A DNA stretch of 64,000 bases from Phlebiopsis flavidoalba. Lineage: Eukaryota; Basidiomycota; Agaricomycetes; Polyporales; Phanerochaetaceae. The stretch covers positions 62,001-126,000 of the forward strand of contig JAOCPU010000010.1 in assembly GCA_035772785.1 (NCBI GenBank), in the 5' to 3' direction. Under the pieces are notes generated by a model. The model saw only the letters and a list, made by a program, of their open reading frames with translations. It had not been told where the DNA came from and did no database searches. Below, in pieces: positions 11,284-22,401 of the stretch. Position 1 is the first letter of the stretch, and every line of letters starts with the position of its first letter. The position numbers and the translations under genes were made by a program.

Positions 11284-13024
11284 ATGTCCGAACCAAAGGT
11301 CACATCAGTGGCCCAGAATTTACAACTATTAAAGCTCACCACAGGCCAAATGCTCACATCCGACTCCCGGTCACCCTCCACCATGAAGACGCCTAGACCG
11401 TCACCAACCGATCCAGCGCCGAAGGAGCTCCCTCAAGAAACCGTAGCTCGGTGCATGGAGTACCTTGCAGGCGAAACTATGACGCTCAAAGCCTGCTCTT
11501 TAGTCAATAAGGCATGGTGTGCAGAAAGCTCTCGAGTGCTCTTCAACAAGCTGAGAGTTGGCGCTACCGACAACCTCCGCGAACTGGCTACAACGATCGG
11601 CGCAGTCGATCGGATGCGGAGGAACATTACATCCATTCAAGTCGGCACAAGAGGAAACTCATTTGACCCGGAGAGGTGGACGACTGATCAGGAGCTATCC
11701 CTGGTTACCCTGCAAGACCTCTTCGATCTTCTGGCGTCTGCACCAAGGGCAAAGGAGCTCGTTCTCACCGCTATCCTAGTGGCTTCTTTCCCAAACGAGC
11801 GCGACTCCGCCATCTGGATGCCTTTGGACAGACGTTTCAGGTTGGATAGTCTGGTTCTCAACGCCGTCTACGGCATTACTTCTCCTTCGCGCCCCGAATT
11901 TCGCATGTTCTGGAGCTCGTTCGACTATGTACGTGACCTCACAGTGCATTGGCGCCCTCTGTCACCCACGCCCCGTGAACTCGTATCGAAGGCGCCAACT
12001 CAGCAACTGGCACATAGGCTCCCGGTGGAATCCCTCAGGTGCACCGGGGCTGAAGCAGAAACTTGGAGCTGGCTGAAAGATCTTTTATCTCTGGAGAAGC
12101 TTGACAACTTTGTCTGGAGGATCCAAGGGGGGTATGAGATTTGTTTCTTTGACTGCATCTACGACATTTTCGATACGTGTCCCACATCCATGGTCATCGA
12201 GATGTCCTATACAAAGCTGGCAGTGTTGTGGAATTTTTACGCGAAACTAGGTGAGCCCTTCCCAGCATGTAACTCCAGATGCTATGCTTCAGGAGCTGAC
12301 ACTCCTATAAATAGGCCTCCCTATACCATACCATCGACAGCTCCATCCTATTCGAGGGTCTGATAACGTCCAGTACTTCTCTTTCAGAGGCATCAACCTT
12401 TATCCCAACTGCCTTCTCACGGAAGACTCGAACAGAGATCAGCGACTCAGGTTCACGGGTGCCGATGAACTCATGTTCCTCCAGATGGGCTCAATGCTAG
12501 AAGCCCTCACCTCCGTCCGTCAAATCAGCCTTGGCATTGGTGAACCATCCGACTGCGACCTGAAGTCCGGCACGATCCGCGAGTATCCTTGGGCTGAGCT
12601 AGGCCGTATGCTGCTGAAGTGCAAGCAACTGGAGCACATCACCCTCGTGCTTGATCACGCGCCGTGCTTTCCAGGCTACAACCCTTGGTTCGGAGGCCAA
12701 GGCCCAGATATCACGAAGACCATCTACGAATCGTTCCCTGCCCTACTTCGCGGGAAACTGAACTTCGCCGCTCGACAGGTGGACGCATGCGGCTCGCGGT
12801 ACGTACTGTACACTCCGGGGTAAGTGAAATTGTTTTTGAAAGTCGTTCTCGCATGCTGAGGGTCTCTTTAATGTAGCGGTACGAATGAAATCAGGAAAAC
12901 CCCGAGTTGGCTAGGGTTCATAGAGCCTGGAACCTTAGACATGGAAAGCTACGGCGGCGAATTGTGCCAGCCTGTAAACCGCCGTTTCTTGTTGAACTCT
13001 GGCGACGTGTTCCCCAAGTTCTAA
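11284..13024 (+). CDS. F-box protein
   Basis: Exon 1 (11284-12250) is unusually intact, 322 codons. Residues about 44-90 form an F-box: LPQETVARCMEYL then LKACSLVNKAWCAESSRVLF. Such proteins recruit substrates to SCF ubiquitin ligases through Skp1; the remainder (RLDSLVLNAVYG, LEKLDNFVW) resembles the degenerate leucine-rich C-termini of expanded Agaricomycete F-box families. Introns at 12251-12314 (GTGAGC..TAG) and 12820-12876 (GTAAGT..GTAG) are clear. One frame slip occurs near 12362. The last exon ends RRFLLNSGDVFPKF before TAA at 13022. The substrate cannot be inferred. Confidence 0.8.
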
Positions 13025-13668
13025 ATCATGTAAAGGAACCAACTGGCTTATTTATCACATTCGGGTGTCTTTTCCTTGCCTGCGTGTGTAGTAGCCCATG
13101 TTTTATCTGCTTTAGCTCCAACAATATACGTCGCAGTCTACTCTACTCAGCGGACGTGCTCGCGGAGATGAGACGACCCTGAGTGAAGCTTTCTGACTAA
13201 AGCCCGCGAACGCTTTATCAAATCCGTAGCATCGGATTTCTATCTATTTCTATAGTTACTGAAAGTCTGAATCTCGCTCGTACTTACCTGCTCGTAGGTC
13301 GCGACCCCGGGGCTCCAACGACCGGCCCTAAATCCGTCACGTGCTACTTCTAAGCCTCGTTCGAATTCGGTTTTGATGCACCCTTTCTCTTCTACAGCTT
13401 GAACGTCTCTTCTAAAATCTTTCATTGTCTTGGAATATGGATCGTCACAATGACTGGCCTCAGTGCAAAATCATACGATCCCTCACTGCGCACAGTCGCG
13501 AAAATCCAATCATGCCACGTGCGTAGATCAGAACCCAGCTCAGCGTTCAATTAACATTGCGGGCCAAGAACGTGCGTCGCGCGCAGGTCGCGCAAGGAAG
13601 CAGGAATATATTAATCGCTTATACGTTATTTCGTTTCTGCCAGGTGCATGCCTCGGCTGGAGGTATAA
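13025..13668. other. Intergenic and phosphatase promoter
   Basis: About 640 bases with only short ORFs. It ends in a TATAAAT at 13664-13670, which overlaps the first possible ATG of the phosphatase. Confidence 0.4.
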
Positions 13669-13670
13669 AT
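13664..13670 (+). promoter_or_regulatory. TATAAAT box at the phosphatase 5' end
   Basis: TATAAAT sits on the first candidate ATG (13669). If used, transcription would begin after that ATG and translation would more likely start at 13763, at the signal-peptide-like MAAGLIAIVSLAALLSLG. Confidence 0.35.
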
Positions 13671-15484
13671 GTCGGAAAGTATGGATGAATCTGAGCAAGG
13701 ACTCCTCTCCGGTAACCCGCAAACAACCCTCCCCATCTCTTGCGAGACGGCATTGGAAGAAAATGGCTGCAGGTTTGATAGCTATCGTCTCACTCGCAGC
13801 CTTGCTATCACTAGGGCAGGCTGCTTCAGTTCCCAAGTCCACTGCTCCTACGTTTCCCATCCCGGAGGCGGAACAGATCAGCTGGTCGCAGTATTCGCCT
13901 TATTTCGCATTGGCTAAATATGAGAAGCCTCCGAGTAATTGTAAGATCGATCAGGTATGTAGAGCTGCTGATCCTCTTATTTCCAACGCTCATTTCTCTG
14001 TAGGTCAACATCGTACGTCCGCCAGAAATTGCGATGTGCTCGCATTTGACGATCATACCTAGATCCAACGCCACGGAGCACGATTCCCCACATCTGGCGC
14101 TTCCTCACGCATCAAGGCAGCTTTGAAGAAGCTCCAAAACGCGACAGAGTTCAAGGATCCCGCTCTTCAGTTCTTGACCAACTACACTTACAACTTGGGT
14201 ACCAGTGATCTCGTTCCCTTTGGCGCAGCCCAGCAAGTATCCTTTTGATTCCGCGCCGTGTTCACAATACTCACCTAAGCTCGTATCAGGTCCCACGACG
14301 CAGGAGCACTCGCTTTCGAGCGATACTCGCATCTCGTCAACTCCAGCAGCCTGCCGTTCGTCCGCCTCGGACGACAGTACGCGCGTCGTAGATACCGCTA
14401 CGAACTGGACCAGTGGTAAGTTTCTCTGCGCTCACTTTGCTGTCGCGATCTCACAGCAGCCAAGGCTTTGCCACCGCCAGCAAGAACAAACTCGTTCCCA
14501 AGCTCGATTTGATTCTTTATGCTAGCGTGCGTGTTGTCAAGCGGGTCGAGTCAGTAATTAGCCTGACCTCTGATACCAGGGCAATGACACTTTGGAAGAC
14601 TCTTGCCCTGCGGCGGCCGACTCCGACGACGACAAACAAACCGAGGCCTGGATCAACACCTTTGCCCCCAAGATTACTTGCTGCTCGCCTCAACGCCGCT
14701 GCGCCAGGAGCCCAACCTCACCAACGACGACGTCTACAACCTGATCGCTCTCTCTGCCCATTCGAGACCGTCGCCAAGGAGGCCAAAAGCCCTTTCTGCT
14801 GCACGCTCTTCGTAGGGCATCCCCGGCGCCTTCGACGGCTTCGCTTACGCTGGCGATCTCGACAAGTACTACGGCACACAGGGTAAGCCCCCCCCGACCC
14901 CAGGAGCCCTCATCCCATGCGCAGCCACGAATGCGCGCTCACCGCTTGGCGGTACTCAATCTTGGCCCTAGATACGGCAACGCCCTCGGACGCGTCCTAT
15001 TATGGCGTCGGGTACGTGAACGAGCTGGCTCGCGCGTCTGACTGGCACGGTCTCCGTGCGCGACAGCCGCACGACGACGACACCACACGCTCGACGCGGA
15101 CCCCGCGACGTTCCCGCTCGACCGCGGCGTCTATGCCGGACTTCTCGCACGACAACCAGTTATGGTCGCCATCTACGCCGCGCTTGGCCTCTTCCCCCAG
15201 GCCAAGGACCTCAACCCCACGAAGCCCGACTCCCACACCGCACGTGGCGCACGAGCTCGCTCGTGCCGTTTCTCTGCGCGCGCATGGTTGTTCGAGAGGC
15301 TTGCAGTGTGGAAGAGCAAGACCAAGGTGCGGGTGTTCGTGGCCCAGGACGTGAAGATGCCGCTCGACTTCTGCGATGCGGATTCGGACGCTTATATGTG
15401 TGTTCGTTGGACAAGTTTGTCGCAAGCCAGTCGTACGCGAAGAACAACGGAGAGGGTGACTTTGAGAAGTGCTTCGCTTCATAG
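13669..15484 (+). CDS. Histidine acid phosphatase, phytase type, frame-broken
   Basis: The catalytic signature QRHGARFPTSG is encoded at about 14065-14100, immediately after an intron. The proton-donor motif FSHDNQ is at about 15142-15157. Between them are TNYTYNLGTSDLVPFG, AGALAFERYSHLVNSS, FETVAKEAKSPFC and AYAGDLDKYYG, and the protein ends YAKNNGEGDFEKCFAS before TAG at 15482. These are diagnostic of secreted fungal histidine acid phosphatases that release phosphate from phytate or other esters. The N-terminus carries one hydrophobic segment, either a cleaved signal peptide (start 13763) or a type II anchor preceded by an acidic tail (start 13669). At least five introns and several indels. 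Substrate choice between phytate and general phosphomonoesters is not resolvable here. Confidence 0.85.
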
Positions 15485-15639
15485 TTTCTCCTACACTCAG
15501 CTAGCAAGCTTCGTTCAGGGCTCTAGATCATTATTATAGTAGTACTATCGTGAGTAATTGTCTTTACATGAGTTCGTATATCATCAAAATCTACACTTTC
15601 GGATCTTCAGCTTTCTTCGTCCGAAGCCTTCCCCGAATA

Positions 15640-17668
15640 TCACCCACTACTTCCACCCAGCCCATTCATAACCTCTGAAACCCTCGAACAAACACCCTCT
15701 ACACGCATTCTCCATCCGTAACCCCGATCACATCCCGCACATCCTCCTGCCCCACCTCCTCGGGTCCTTGGGCCCCTCCACACATGCCAGAAAAACAGCA
15801 GAGTACCAAGGCCCGCAGCGCCCACGAGCCCGAGCACAACAGCGAGCAGGATACGCCCGTGGGCATCTGTGCTCTGTATGCAGAACGCGCCGAGTGCAAC
15901 TGCAAAGCTCAGCACGGCCCACAGCAGCGCCGCGAGAGGAGCCGCGAGCGCGCATGCTGTTGCTGCGAGGTCTGCGTCTCGTGCGTGTGCGGTTCCCAGT
16001 GGAGTGGGACAAATATTCGCACTAAGAGGTGTCAGAAAAAGTACGATGAGGAGGGGAGGAGGTCGTACGGCTTCGTCGTAGTTGGCGTTGACCTTGGTGC
16101 GATGATGCCAGGTATGATGGACACCGGTCGCGACACTCAGCAGAGAGAAGACCGTGGAGGCGAGAGATGCGGTCTGCTGGAGGCTTGTAATGTTTGGAAC
16201 TGCGAGGAATGCAATGTTGGCCCTGGTTAGAAGGGCAGTCAGGTCATGCCTGAGGGTAAGAACGAGCCATCACTTACCCAACAAATACTGTAGCCTATTC
16301 GATACCATGCGGCGGTTAGGACTGTACCAAACGACAAATATGAGGAATGGCGCACCAAAAGGTTGGAATCTGCGAATATTGTAAGCGAACCATACGCCAA
16401 AAAATCGATGATCACTCACCAGACCATTCTGCCAGGAAATTCCCCACTAGCCTCCCTGAAGTCCGCCAAGTAAACCATACCCTTGACTCTTACGCTCTGT
16501 AACCGTGTTCTATACGTCCGATGCGCTCCAAATAGGAACAGCAGGAGGAAGGCGTCCGCAAGCTTGACCTTCCATCCGACGTCTTCGGGGACGACATCTC
16601 GGTACAGCTGGAAATCTGGAGTTCCGAATTTGGCTTTCTGCCGGGCTTTCCTCAATCTTTGTCATGGTACGGGCTACGTGCCAGGTGATAGCCGGCGCGA
16701 CGGATGCTCCTTTGTCGTATGCAGCTGAGGATTTTCGCAGGTCAGAGCGTGATCTATGGAAGGAAGGGTAGACGTGACAGACTTTTCAATTCTCTGTATA
16801 ACTGTACCAGAACGTCGTGTTTGCTCGTCTGTAAACGGGAAGGACGTCTCGTTCCATTCCAAGATGCGTTCTATTTCTTGTTAGCAATGTGATACAATGC
16901 ACGACGAAGTTCGACATACCACTCGCACCGAAGCTGAGCGCTCCTAGGAAATCGACCTCGATATTTCTTGGAACGGCTTGAAGATGCATCGGGTAGGTTT
17001 CCAGCGCTGCCCAAAATCTTTCGGTTCTCTCCTCGACTTTTACTAGACAGATAATTTAGGAGCGATTCAAGTATATGTTACTGTCTCTCTCACCGTGATA
17101 TCCTCCGCTCGCCTCAGTAAGTTCTGCATATCTACACTGCTCATAATCGAGGGTATAAATGGTGGGGTCGTCCTTGTTGTCCACATCTTCGATGACAATG
17201 ACATGATGAGTCGCTATATGTGGCGGAACGCGGCTCAATCGACGAGCCATACATGGCAAGGTAGCTTGCAACTTCGCAAAAATCTCCGGCTGAGAGATAT
17301 CTGCAGGAGTAACAATCATATTTACGAGGTTGCAGTAGTAGAAGCCCCCGTCGAGATGGCAGAAGCGCACCCACTCGTGACTATAGGGTTTAAATTAGCG
17401 AGGATGACAGAATATGACTGATAACGTACGGTAATAAGTCTTGTGAACCGCTGAGAGCTGTAGGGCGGAGGGCGGGCGTACCACCCCAGTGGTGCTTCAC
17501 TTGGGCGTCGTCGGGGTCGGATACACCGTCGACACCTAGTACATGCGGTACCGAAGACGTGACGTACGGCCGCGGTAAATTCGCGCGTACTTCCCTGATA
17601 ACTGAGCCCCGAGGAGCGTAGTGTGACCCGAAAGGGGACATCATGGATAGGCTGCGGGCTTGTAGCAC
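15640..17668 (-). CDS. WW-like domain membrane protein, paralogue B
   Basis: Paralogue of the 8999-10873 gene on the opposite strand. The N-terminal exon (MMSPFGSHYAP) is followed, after an intron ending TATAG, by EWVRFCHLDGGFYYCNLVN and MIVTPADIS, the WW-like module. Next come RRLSRVPPHIATHHVIVIEDVD, FPFTDEQTRR, and DAFLLLFLFGAHRTYRTRLQSVRVKG (given as its first hydrophobic part and the RTYRTRL motif). The last helices are LSFAVALGAFCIQSTDA and LLAVVLGLVGAAGLGTLLFF. Convergent with the phosphatase gene, 155 bases apart. Several frame breaks. Function unknown. Confidence 0.55.
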
Positions 17669-18122
17669 GACTAGTAGATGGTTCGAACTGATGGACTCGG
17701 AGAGTGACTCCGGAATACTTGGTGGTTAGTCGCTGGGGAGAGGGTATAGTTGGTGGAAACGAGCGGAGAGGGCATGCTAAGAGGGAGTATCAGTGAATGT
17801 GTGCCATCCCGAGGTCCCTGCCCTTATGTATACCATCGACTCCTCGCAGAGCAAAATGGGTTTTCTTTCTAGCGACTTTGTTATGACCTTGACGGCATCT
17901 GGCAATGAGAATAAGCTGGGGACCGCCACTATTCACACAGAGTGCCATAGCTGTCATTGCGTTGCAGAGTAGAACACAAGGAGAGCTCAGTGACACAGTG
18001 GAACAAGAGAGGTGTGGTTACACGAGAGCGAAGAGGAATGTGTTGACTGTTGTGGGTCCAGTTGATGGTTTCCCACGAATGGCTTAATAGGTTGATATTT
18101 AATTCAAAGAAAAGGTCTGCAT
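17669..18122. other. Intergenic upstream of tRNA-Arg
   Basis: Short ORFs only. It contains the 5' region of the minus-strand WW-like gene and the flank of the tRNA. No repeat seen. Confidence 0.4.
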
Positions 18123-18212
18123 GGCCGCCTGGCGAAATGGCATCGCGTCTGACTACGATTCCTCGTGGAAAAGTCATCAGGAGTATTGCAGGTTCGACCC
18201 CTGCGGTGGTCA
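18123..18212 (+). tRNA. tRNA-Arg(ACG) with intron
   Basis: The acceptor stem pairs GGCCGCC (18123-18129) with GGTGGTC (18205-18211), followed by discriminator A. The D stem is GCG/CGC, and anticodon stem TCTGA (18148-18152) pairs with TCAGG (18177-18181). The loop CT-ACG-A has anticodon ACG at 18155-18157. A roughly 17-base intron follows the base 3' of the anticodon, the canonical nuclear position. The T arm is GCAGG-TTCGACC-CCTGC. The internal B box GGTTCGACC is intact. Confidence 0.88.
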
Positions 18213-18570
18213 TTTTGCTCTACTTTTGCCTCATTTTTGCTCAGGAAATCAGTCTGTAACGCAGGAAACCCCCGGAAGAGGCAATAAACAGAAATTATCC
18301 ACAGAAACAATATTCTGTGCTTCAATATACGCGCACACCCCTCAGACAGCATTCTATATACTCAAGGCTACTACAAAAATATTTTTGAGAAATATGAATC
18401 ACTCAAACGCTGCGTGGAGGAGAGAACCTGGCACGCTTCATCTTGCAAAGCCTAATTGGGATAATATCGAGGTGTTGACAGCCAGCCTCGGACGTGCTTC
18501 TTGGCTTCCATCCCGATCGGTATGGTCCGTGGAGTCCCCAAATGGCAGGCCCACGGCTTTGAATCCTAAC

Positions 18571-18780
18571 ATGCACAACAATCCCATTCATCACTGGTAC
18601 CTCGTACGCTGTATACCGCTGGCCGTCATTCCGTCACTGGACGCAGAGCTAGCACGGGTATGGGCCGCGACTCCTCACGCTTGCCGCTCTCAAGCGTGGT
18701 GACAAGGTCATGGCCACTGCTCGTAGGCCGGTCTTTTGCCAAGCTCGCGGACTGAGCAACGCCATTTGGAATCCACGAGG
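18571..18780 (+). pseudogene. N-terminal fragment of a short-chain dehydrogenase/reductase
   Basis: Encodes PFITGTS, then after a roughly 43-base intron STGMGR, LTLAALKRGDKVMATARR and FAKLAD. Together these give the Rossmann TGxxxGxG motif and the first beta-alpha-beta unit of an SDR. Nothing downstream matches the NNAG or YxxxK parts. The sequence runs directly into the 3' end of the U5-40K gene on the other strand at 18917, so only about 60 codons exist. It resembles the complete SDR at 57414-58634. Most likely a truncated remnant. Confidence 0.6.
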
Positions 18781-18916
18781 TGAAGAAAAACATTGCATTA
18801 CGCGCAAAAAGCTGGTGGGCAGGCGGCACAACATGCCTCACATACACAACCACACAAATATAAGCCGCAAACGCCCTGCAGATATAGACCAGAAGATCGA
18901 CGTCAGCACAATACAA

Positions 18917-20414
18917 TTAGACCTTGACGCTGGGCTCGATCTCTTCTAAAAGCATAGTCGCATCCTTGCTACCAGTAAGGACTAAGAGCATAATGAGTAC
19001 ACAAGTCACTTTGAGCCAAAGTGGGCGGGACATGACTTACAATGGGCTCTGAGGGATGGAAGTCAACAGCAGTGACCGTTCCCTTATGGCCAGGCAGCTG
19101 AAGTGACGGACCATGAATCAAAGCCTGTACATTTTTTTTATGACAGTCCACAGACGCCACTTGTATTGAACCTGTCCGCTCTCAACGTCCCAGATGCACA
19201 CGGTCCGGCTCAGCACCTCCGACGCCGACCCTTTTACCTCCGTCGTCCCGACTCCACGCTCCCCTGATGAGCGTGTTCTCGAAGCCGGCGGGGATTGCGC
19301 CCGTCAAGACGCGATGGATGCGCGACGGAGATAGGCGAGAATGGGTCGCACATCGTGCAACAATTGTCTGGCTCGAGAGCGACAGCGAGACACGCAAGAA
19401 GTTGCCGTTTGGCGAAAGGGCAAGAGAGGTATGGGGTATCGGTGTCGCCCGTGTCAGAGACAGGCTAGAGAGGGACGATGGCGAAGGCGGATGTCGAGGA
19501 CCTGATTTAAAATGCGTATCATGACCATATTCCAGCACGACTGAATGTCGGAACTCACATGAATCTCATTATCCAACGCTCCGGCGTATACCACCGATCC
19601 GTCCGCGCTCCAACAGACAGCAGTAACTGGGCATCCAATCTCCCAGACCCTTCACCGGAGCCTTGCCACCATCCATCACTGACCTTTCGCCACAACTCTG
19701 ACAGTCCATTCATCGCTTCCGGAGACAATCAAGCTCAGCCACCAGCCACTCCGCTCACGGTTCTGTCGATGACTGTTGACCAATATCCGCAGGTGCGCAC
19801 GACGAAGCTTCCTCACTCGCCTCACCCGAGGAGAGAGGAAATGACGTTTTAGGGTCTGGTCCGCAGAGGCGGTATAGACAGCAGAGGGTGGACCAGAGAG
19901 AAGTGAACGTCCAATATGGGGGCTTTCATGTGTTGTGCCTGGTAGGAGGCCGTAGTTGGTATTCGGAGAGTAGGTTTTTCCATAGGGCTGCAGTCAAAGG
20001 GAAAGTGAACTGCCGTTCACAGACGAGACAGAGAGAACTTTACAAACGCTGCGGTCTGCATGAGCAGGGACGACGATGTTTTGGCCCGAGGGGGGGGGTC
20101 GAAGCGACAGCTCATAATTTCTCCCTACAAATCCACGCTTAATGAAGGCCTTCGTAGGTAAATGAGTTGAGACGTAGCCATAGCGATCCAGCCAAACTGA
20201 CGATTGGTGAAGACCGTGCCTCGAGGGCACTCGTACGCGATGGGCGTTTTCACACTACGCACAAGACCCTGTTCCTTCTCTCCAGAAGACGATATGGCAA
20301 TGAGCTGCTGGTCGGACTCGCCACGTTGGCGAAGACCCCCGCGAGCGCGTTTGATGAGTGCGCCCGCCCCGCCTGGAGGCGGAGGTGGTGAGCCAGGTCA
20401 ATTGGTTTTGACAT
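18917..20414 (-). CDS. SNRNP40: U5 snRNP 40 kDa WD40 protein (SNRNP40/Spf38), frame-broken
   Basis: WD40 propeller subunit of the U5 snRNP and spliceosome. The N-terminus (ATG at 20414) is Pro-rich, then ALIKRAR, LIAISSSGEKEQGLVRSVK, and GQNIV for the first blade. Later blades give TSLALSPNGNFLL, HRVLTGA, GFENTLIRGAWS, DRTVCIWDVESGQVQYK, LPGHKGTVTAVDFHPSEP, and a C-terminus LTGSKDATMLLEEIEPSVKV before TAA at 18917-18919. The order and wording match the SNRNP40 family rather than generic WD40 proteins. Indels split nearly every blade into different frames. Its start lies 243 bases from that of PPIL4 on the plus strand, so the two spliceosomal genes may share a promoter. Confidence 0.82.
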
Positions 20415-20657
20415 TGTATGAAGTCGTGTCTTCTATGTCCAGCAGAGGTGTTCCTCTTTTTTGCACGTATAGCGGTGAGGGGTGTGTGTCCAACCTTCGA
20501 GGCCGAGGCAGAGAGGATGGGTCGGTCACAGGTCAAGCGACGTGCGCGCGGGTTGGCGCGCTTCTCGACTTGAACTCGCACCTCCACGCGCACCCACCAG
20601 CACTTCAGCGAGCTCGAACGCGAGGGCTTTGCGCACACGCGCTGCTGGGGTGAAGCA
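20415..20657. promoter_or_regulatory. Short divergent promoter between U5-40K and PPIL4
   Basis: Only 243 bases separate the two divergent start codons. No TATA box is obvious. A bidirectional promoter is inferred from geometry, not from a recognised site. Confidence 0.4.
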
Positions 20658-22272
20658 ATGTTCCGTTCTTCTGGAGACGTCTTTGGCGGCGACATTGTGA
20701 TTGACCTGGAGGTAGAGGCTTGCCCTAAGACATGCGAGAACTTTCTCAAGCTGTCACCGTGTAAAGTGTACCTACTAATAATCTCCAGTCGTGCATTCTT
20801 CAATGGTAAGATTCACAGTCGCTTGAAAAAATACCTACACCGCGCTCACTCTTTCTAACAGTCTCAAAGGACTTTCTGGCTCAAGCCGGAGACCCCTCAG
20901 CTACCGGTACGGGAGGCGAGTCAATATGGTCCTCATAGCATCAAAGCAAGGCGACCCAAAGCATCCTCGGTACTTCACACCCGAGTTCATACCGCGAACT
21001 CAAGCACAGAGAAAATGGGAACTGTGTCTATGGCCGTTGCCCCTGGTCTTGAAGACGCGGCACAAGAGGTGGCCCCTGCGGTAGCCAGTTCTTCATCACA
21101 TGGCCGACAATATCGACTACTCGATGGCAAACACGCAGTGTTCGGACACGTTGTAGAAGGGCTAGACCACCCTCAGACAAGCTCAACGATGTCTTCGTTG
21201 ACCAGGAGGGTAGACCGTTCAAGGACAGTGAGGATACGTCATGTCGAGATCCTCGGTGCGTCCCCACAGCACATGCTGCTGCCACTTGGCTTGCTCACAT
21301 GTCTTCTATAGAGGACCCGTTCCCCGACCGGAAGGCCTCGTCGTGCCAGAGAGCATTCCTACTCGACCACCAGATAACTCAACGCGAATCGCCGAGGACG
21401 AGGGACCCTCTCGCAACACTACCGGAGGAAGAAGCCGAGGCTCTTCGGCGCAAGAAGGCAGCACAGGCATCCGCGCTGACCCTCGAGATGGTCGGCGACC
21501 TTCCGTTCGCGAACGTACGCCCGCCCGAGAACGTCCTCTTCGTCTGCAAGCTCAAACCCCCGTCACGCGAGACGAGGACCTTTGAACTGATTTCCTCTCG
21601 GTTCGGGACTATCATGAGCTGTCAGGTTATCCGAGACAAGAGAACGGGAGATTCGCTGCAATATGCGTTTTATCGAGTTTGATAAGAGAGAGGATGCGGA
21701 ACAGGTGAGTCACTATATGCGTGTCTAACTTCTCATCTCACACGGACGACGACCTTGTAGGCATATTTTCAAGATGCAAAACGTCTTGTCGATGATCCGC
21801 CGGATATGGGTCGATTTGTACGCCCATTACTACTCTATATTCAAGTATATATGCTCATCTGCCAACAGCTCTCAGTCCGTCTCACGGCTCAACAACGGCC
21901 AATGGCCAACGACGCCAAGATGGGTCCCGGAAGGGTCGTGGCGGATTTGCTCGCCGGTCGCGACGACCTCGAGGAGACGCGACGGTACGCGCAGGCGCAG
22001 GCGACGATCGCGCCGGTACGACATGGTTTTCGATGTACCCAATGACAAGTCGCGTAGACGGAAAAGTAGGAGCAGGAGTCCTCGAAGAGAACGGGAGAGG
22101 GACAGGGACAGGGACCGAAGACGATCACCACCGCGACACGAGAGGGAAGTGGACATCGACGGATAGAGATAGGCGCAGCAGGAGTAGGGACCGGTACGAG
22201 AGAGAGATAGAAGGAGGGGTAGTGGTCTCAATTTTCTGGGAAATATATTGCAATATACTCTACATATCCTGA
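20658..22272 (+). CDS. PPIL4: PPIL4-type peptidyl-prolyl isomerase with RRM, frame-broken
   Basis: The cyclophilin domain starts near 20690 (GDIVIDLEVEACPKTCENFLKL) and continues with SKDFLAQAGDP, SQFFIT, LDGKHAVFG, LNDVFVDQEGRPFKD and RIRHVEIL. A linker LTLEMVGDLPFANVRPPENVLFVCKL leads to an RRM with RNP1-like SLQYAF, then IEFDKREDAEQAYFKMQNVLVDD and RIWVDF. The tail is RS/RD-rich (RRRKSRSRSPRRERERDRD). This cyclophilin-RRM-RS order is that of PPIL4/Cyp6, a spliceosome-associated isomerase. The ATG at 20658 is followed by one extra T that breaks the frame. The stop is uncertain (between about 22166 and 22272). Confidence 0.85.
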
Positions 22273-22401
22273 GCATATCTAGCAAGGATCATCACATGGT
22301 CGTAAACATAAGAACTACGGGTGAATGCACACATTAGTAGTAGACTCGAACATACAAGCAACAGGATAAGTTATCCAATAATGCAGGCACTCTATGCCGT
22401 G

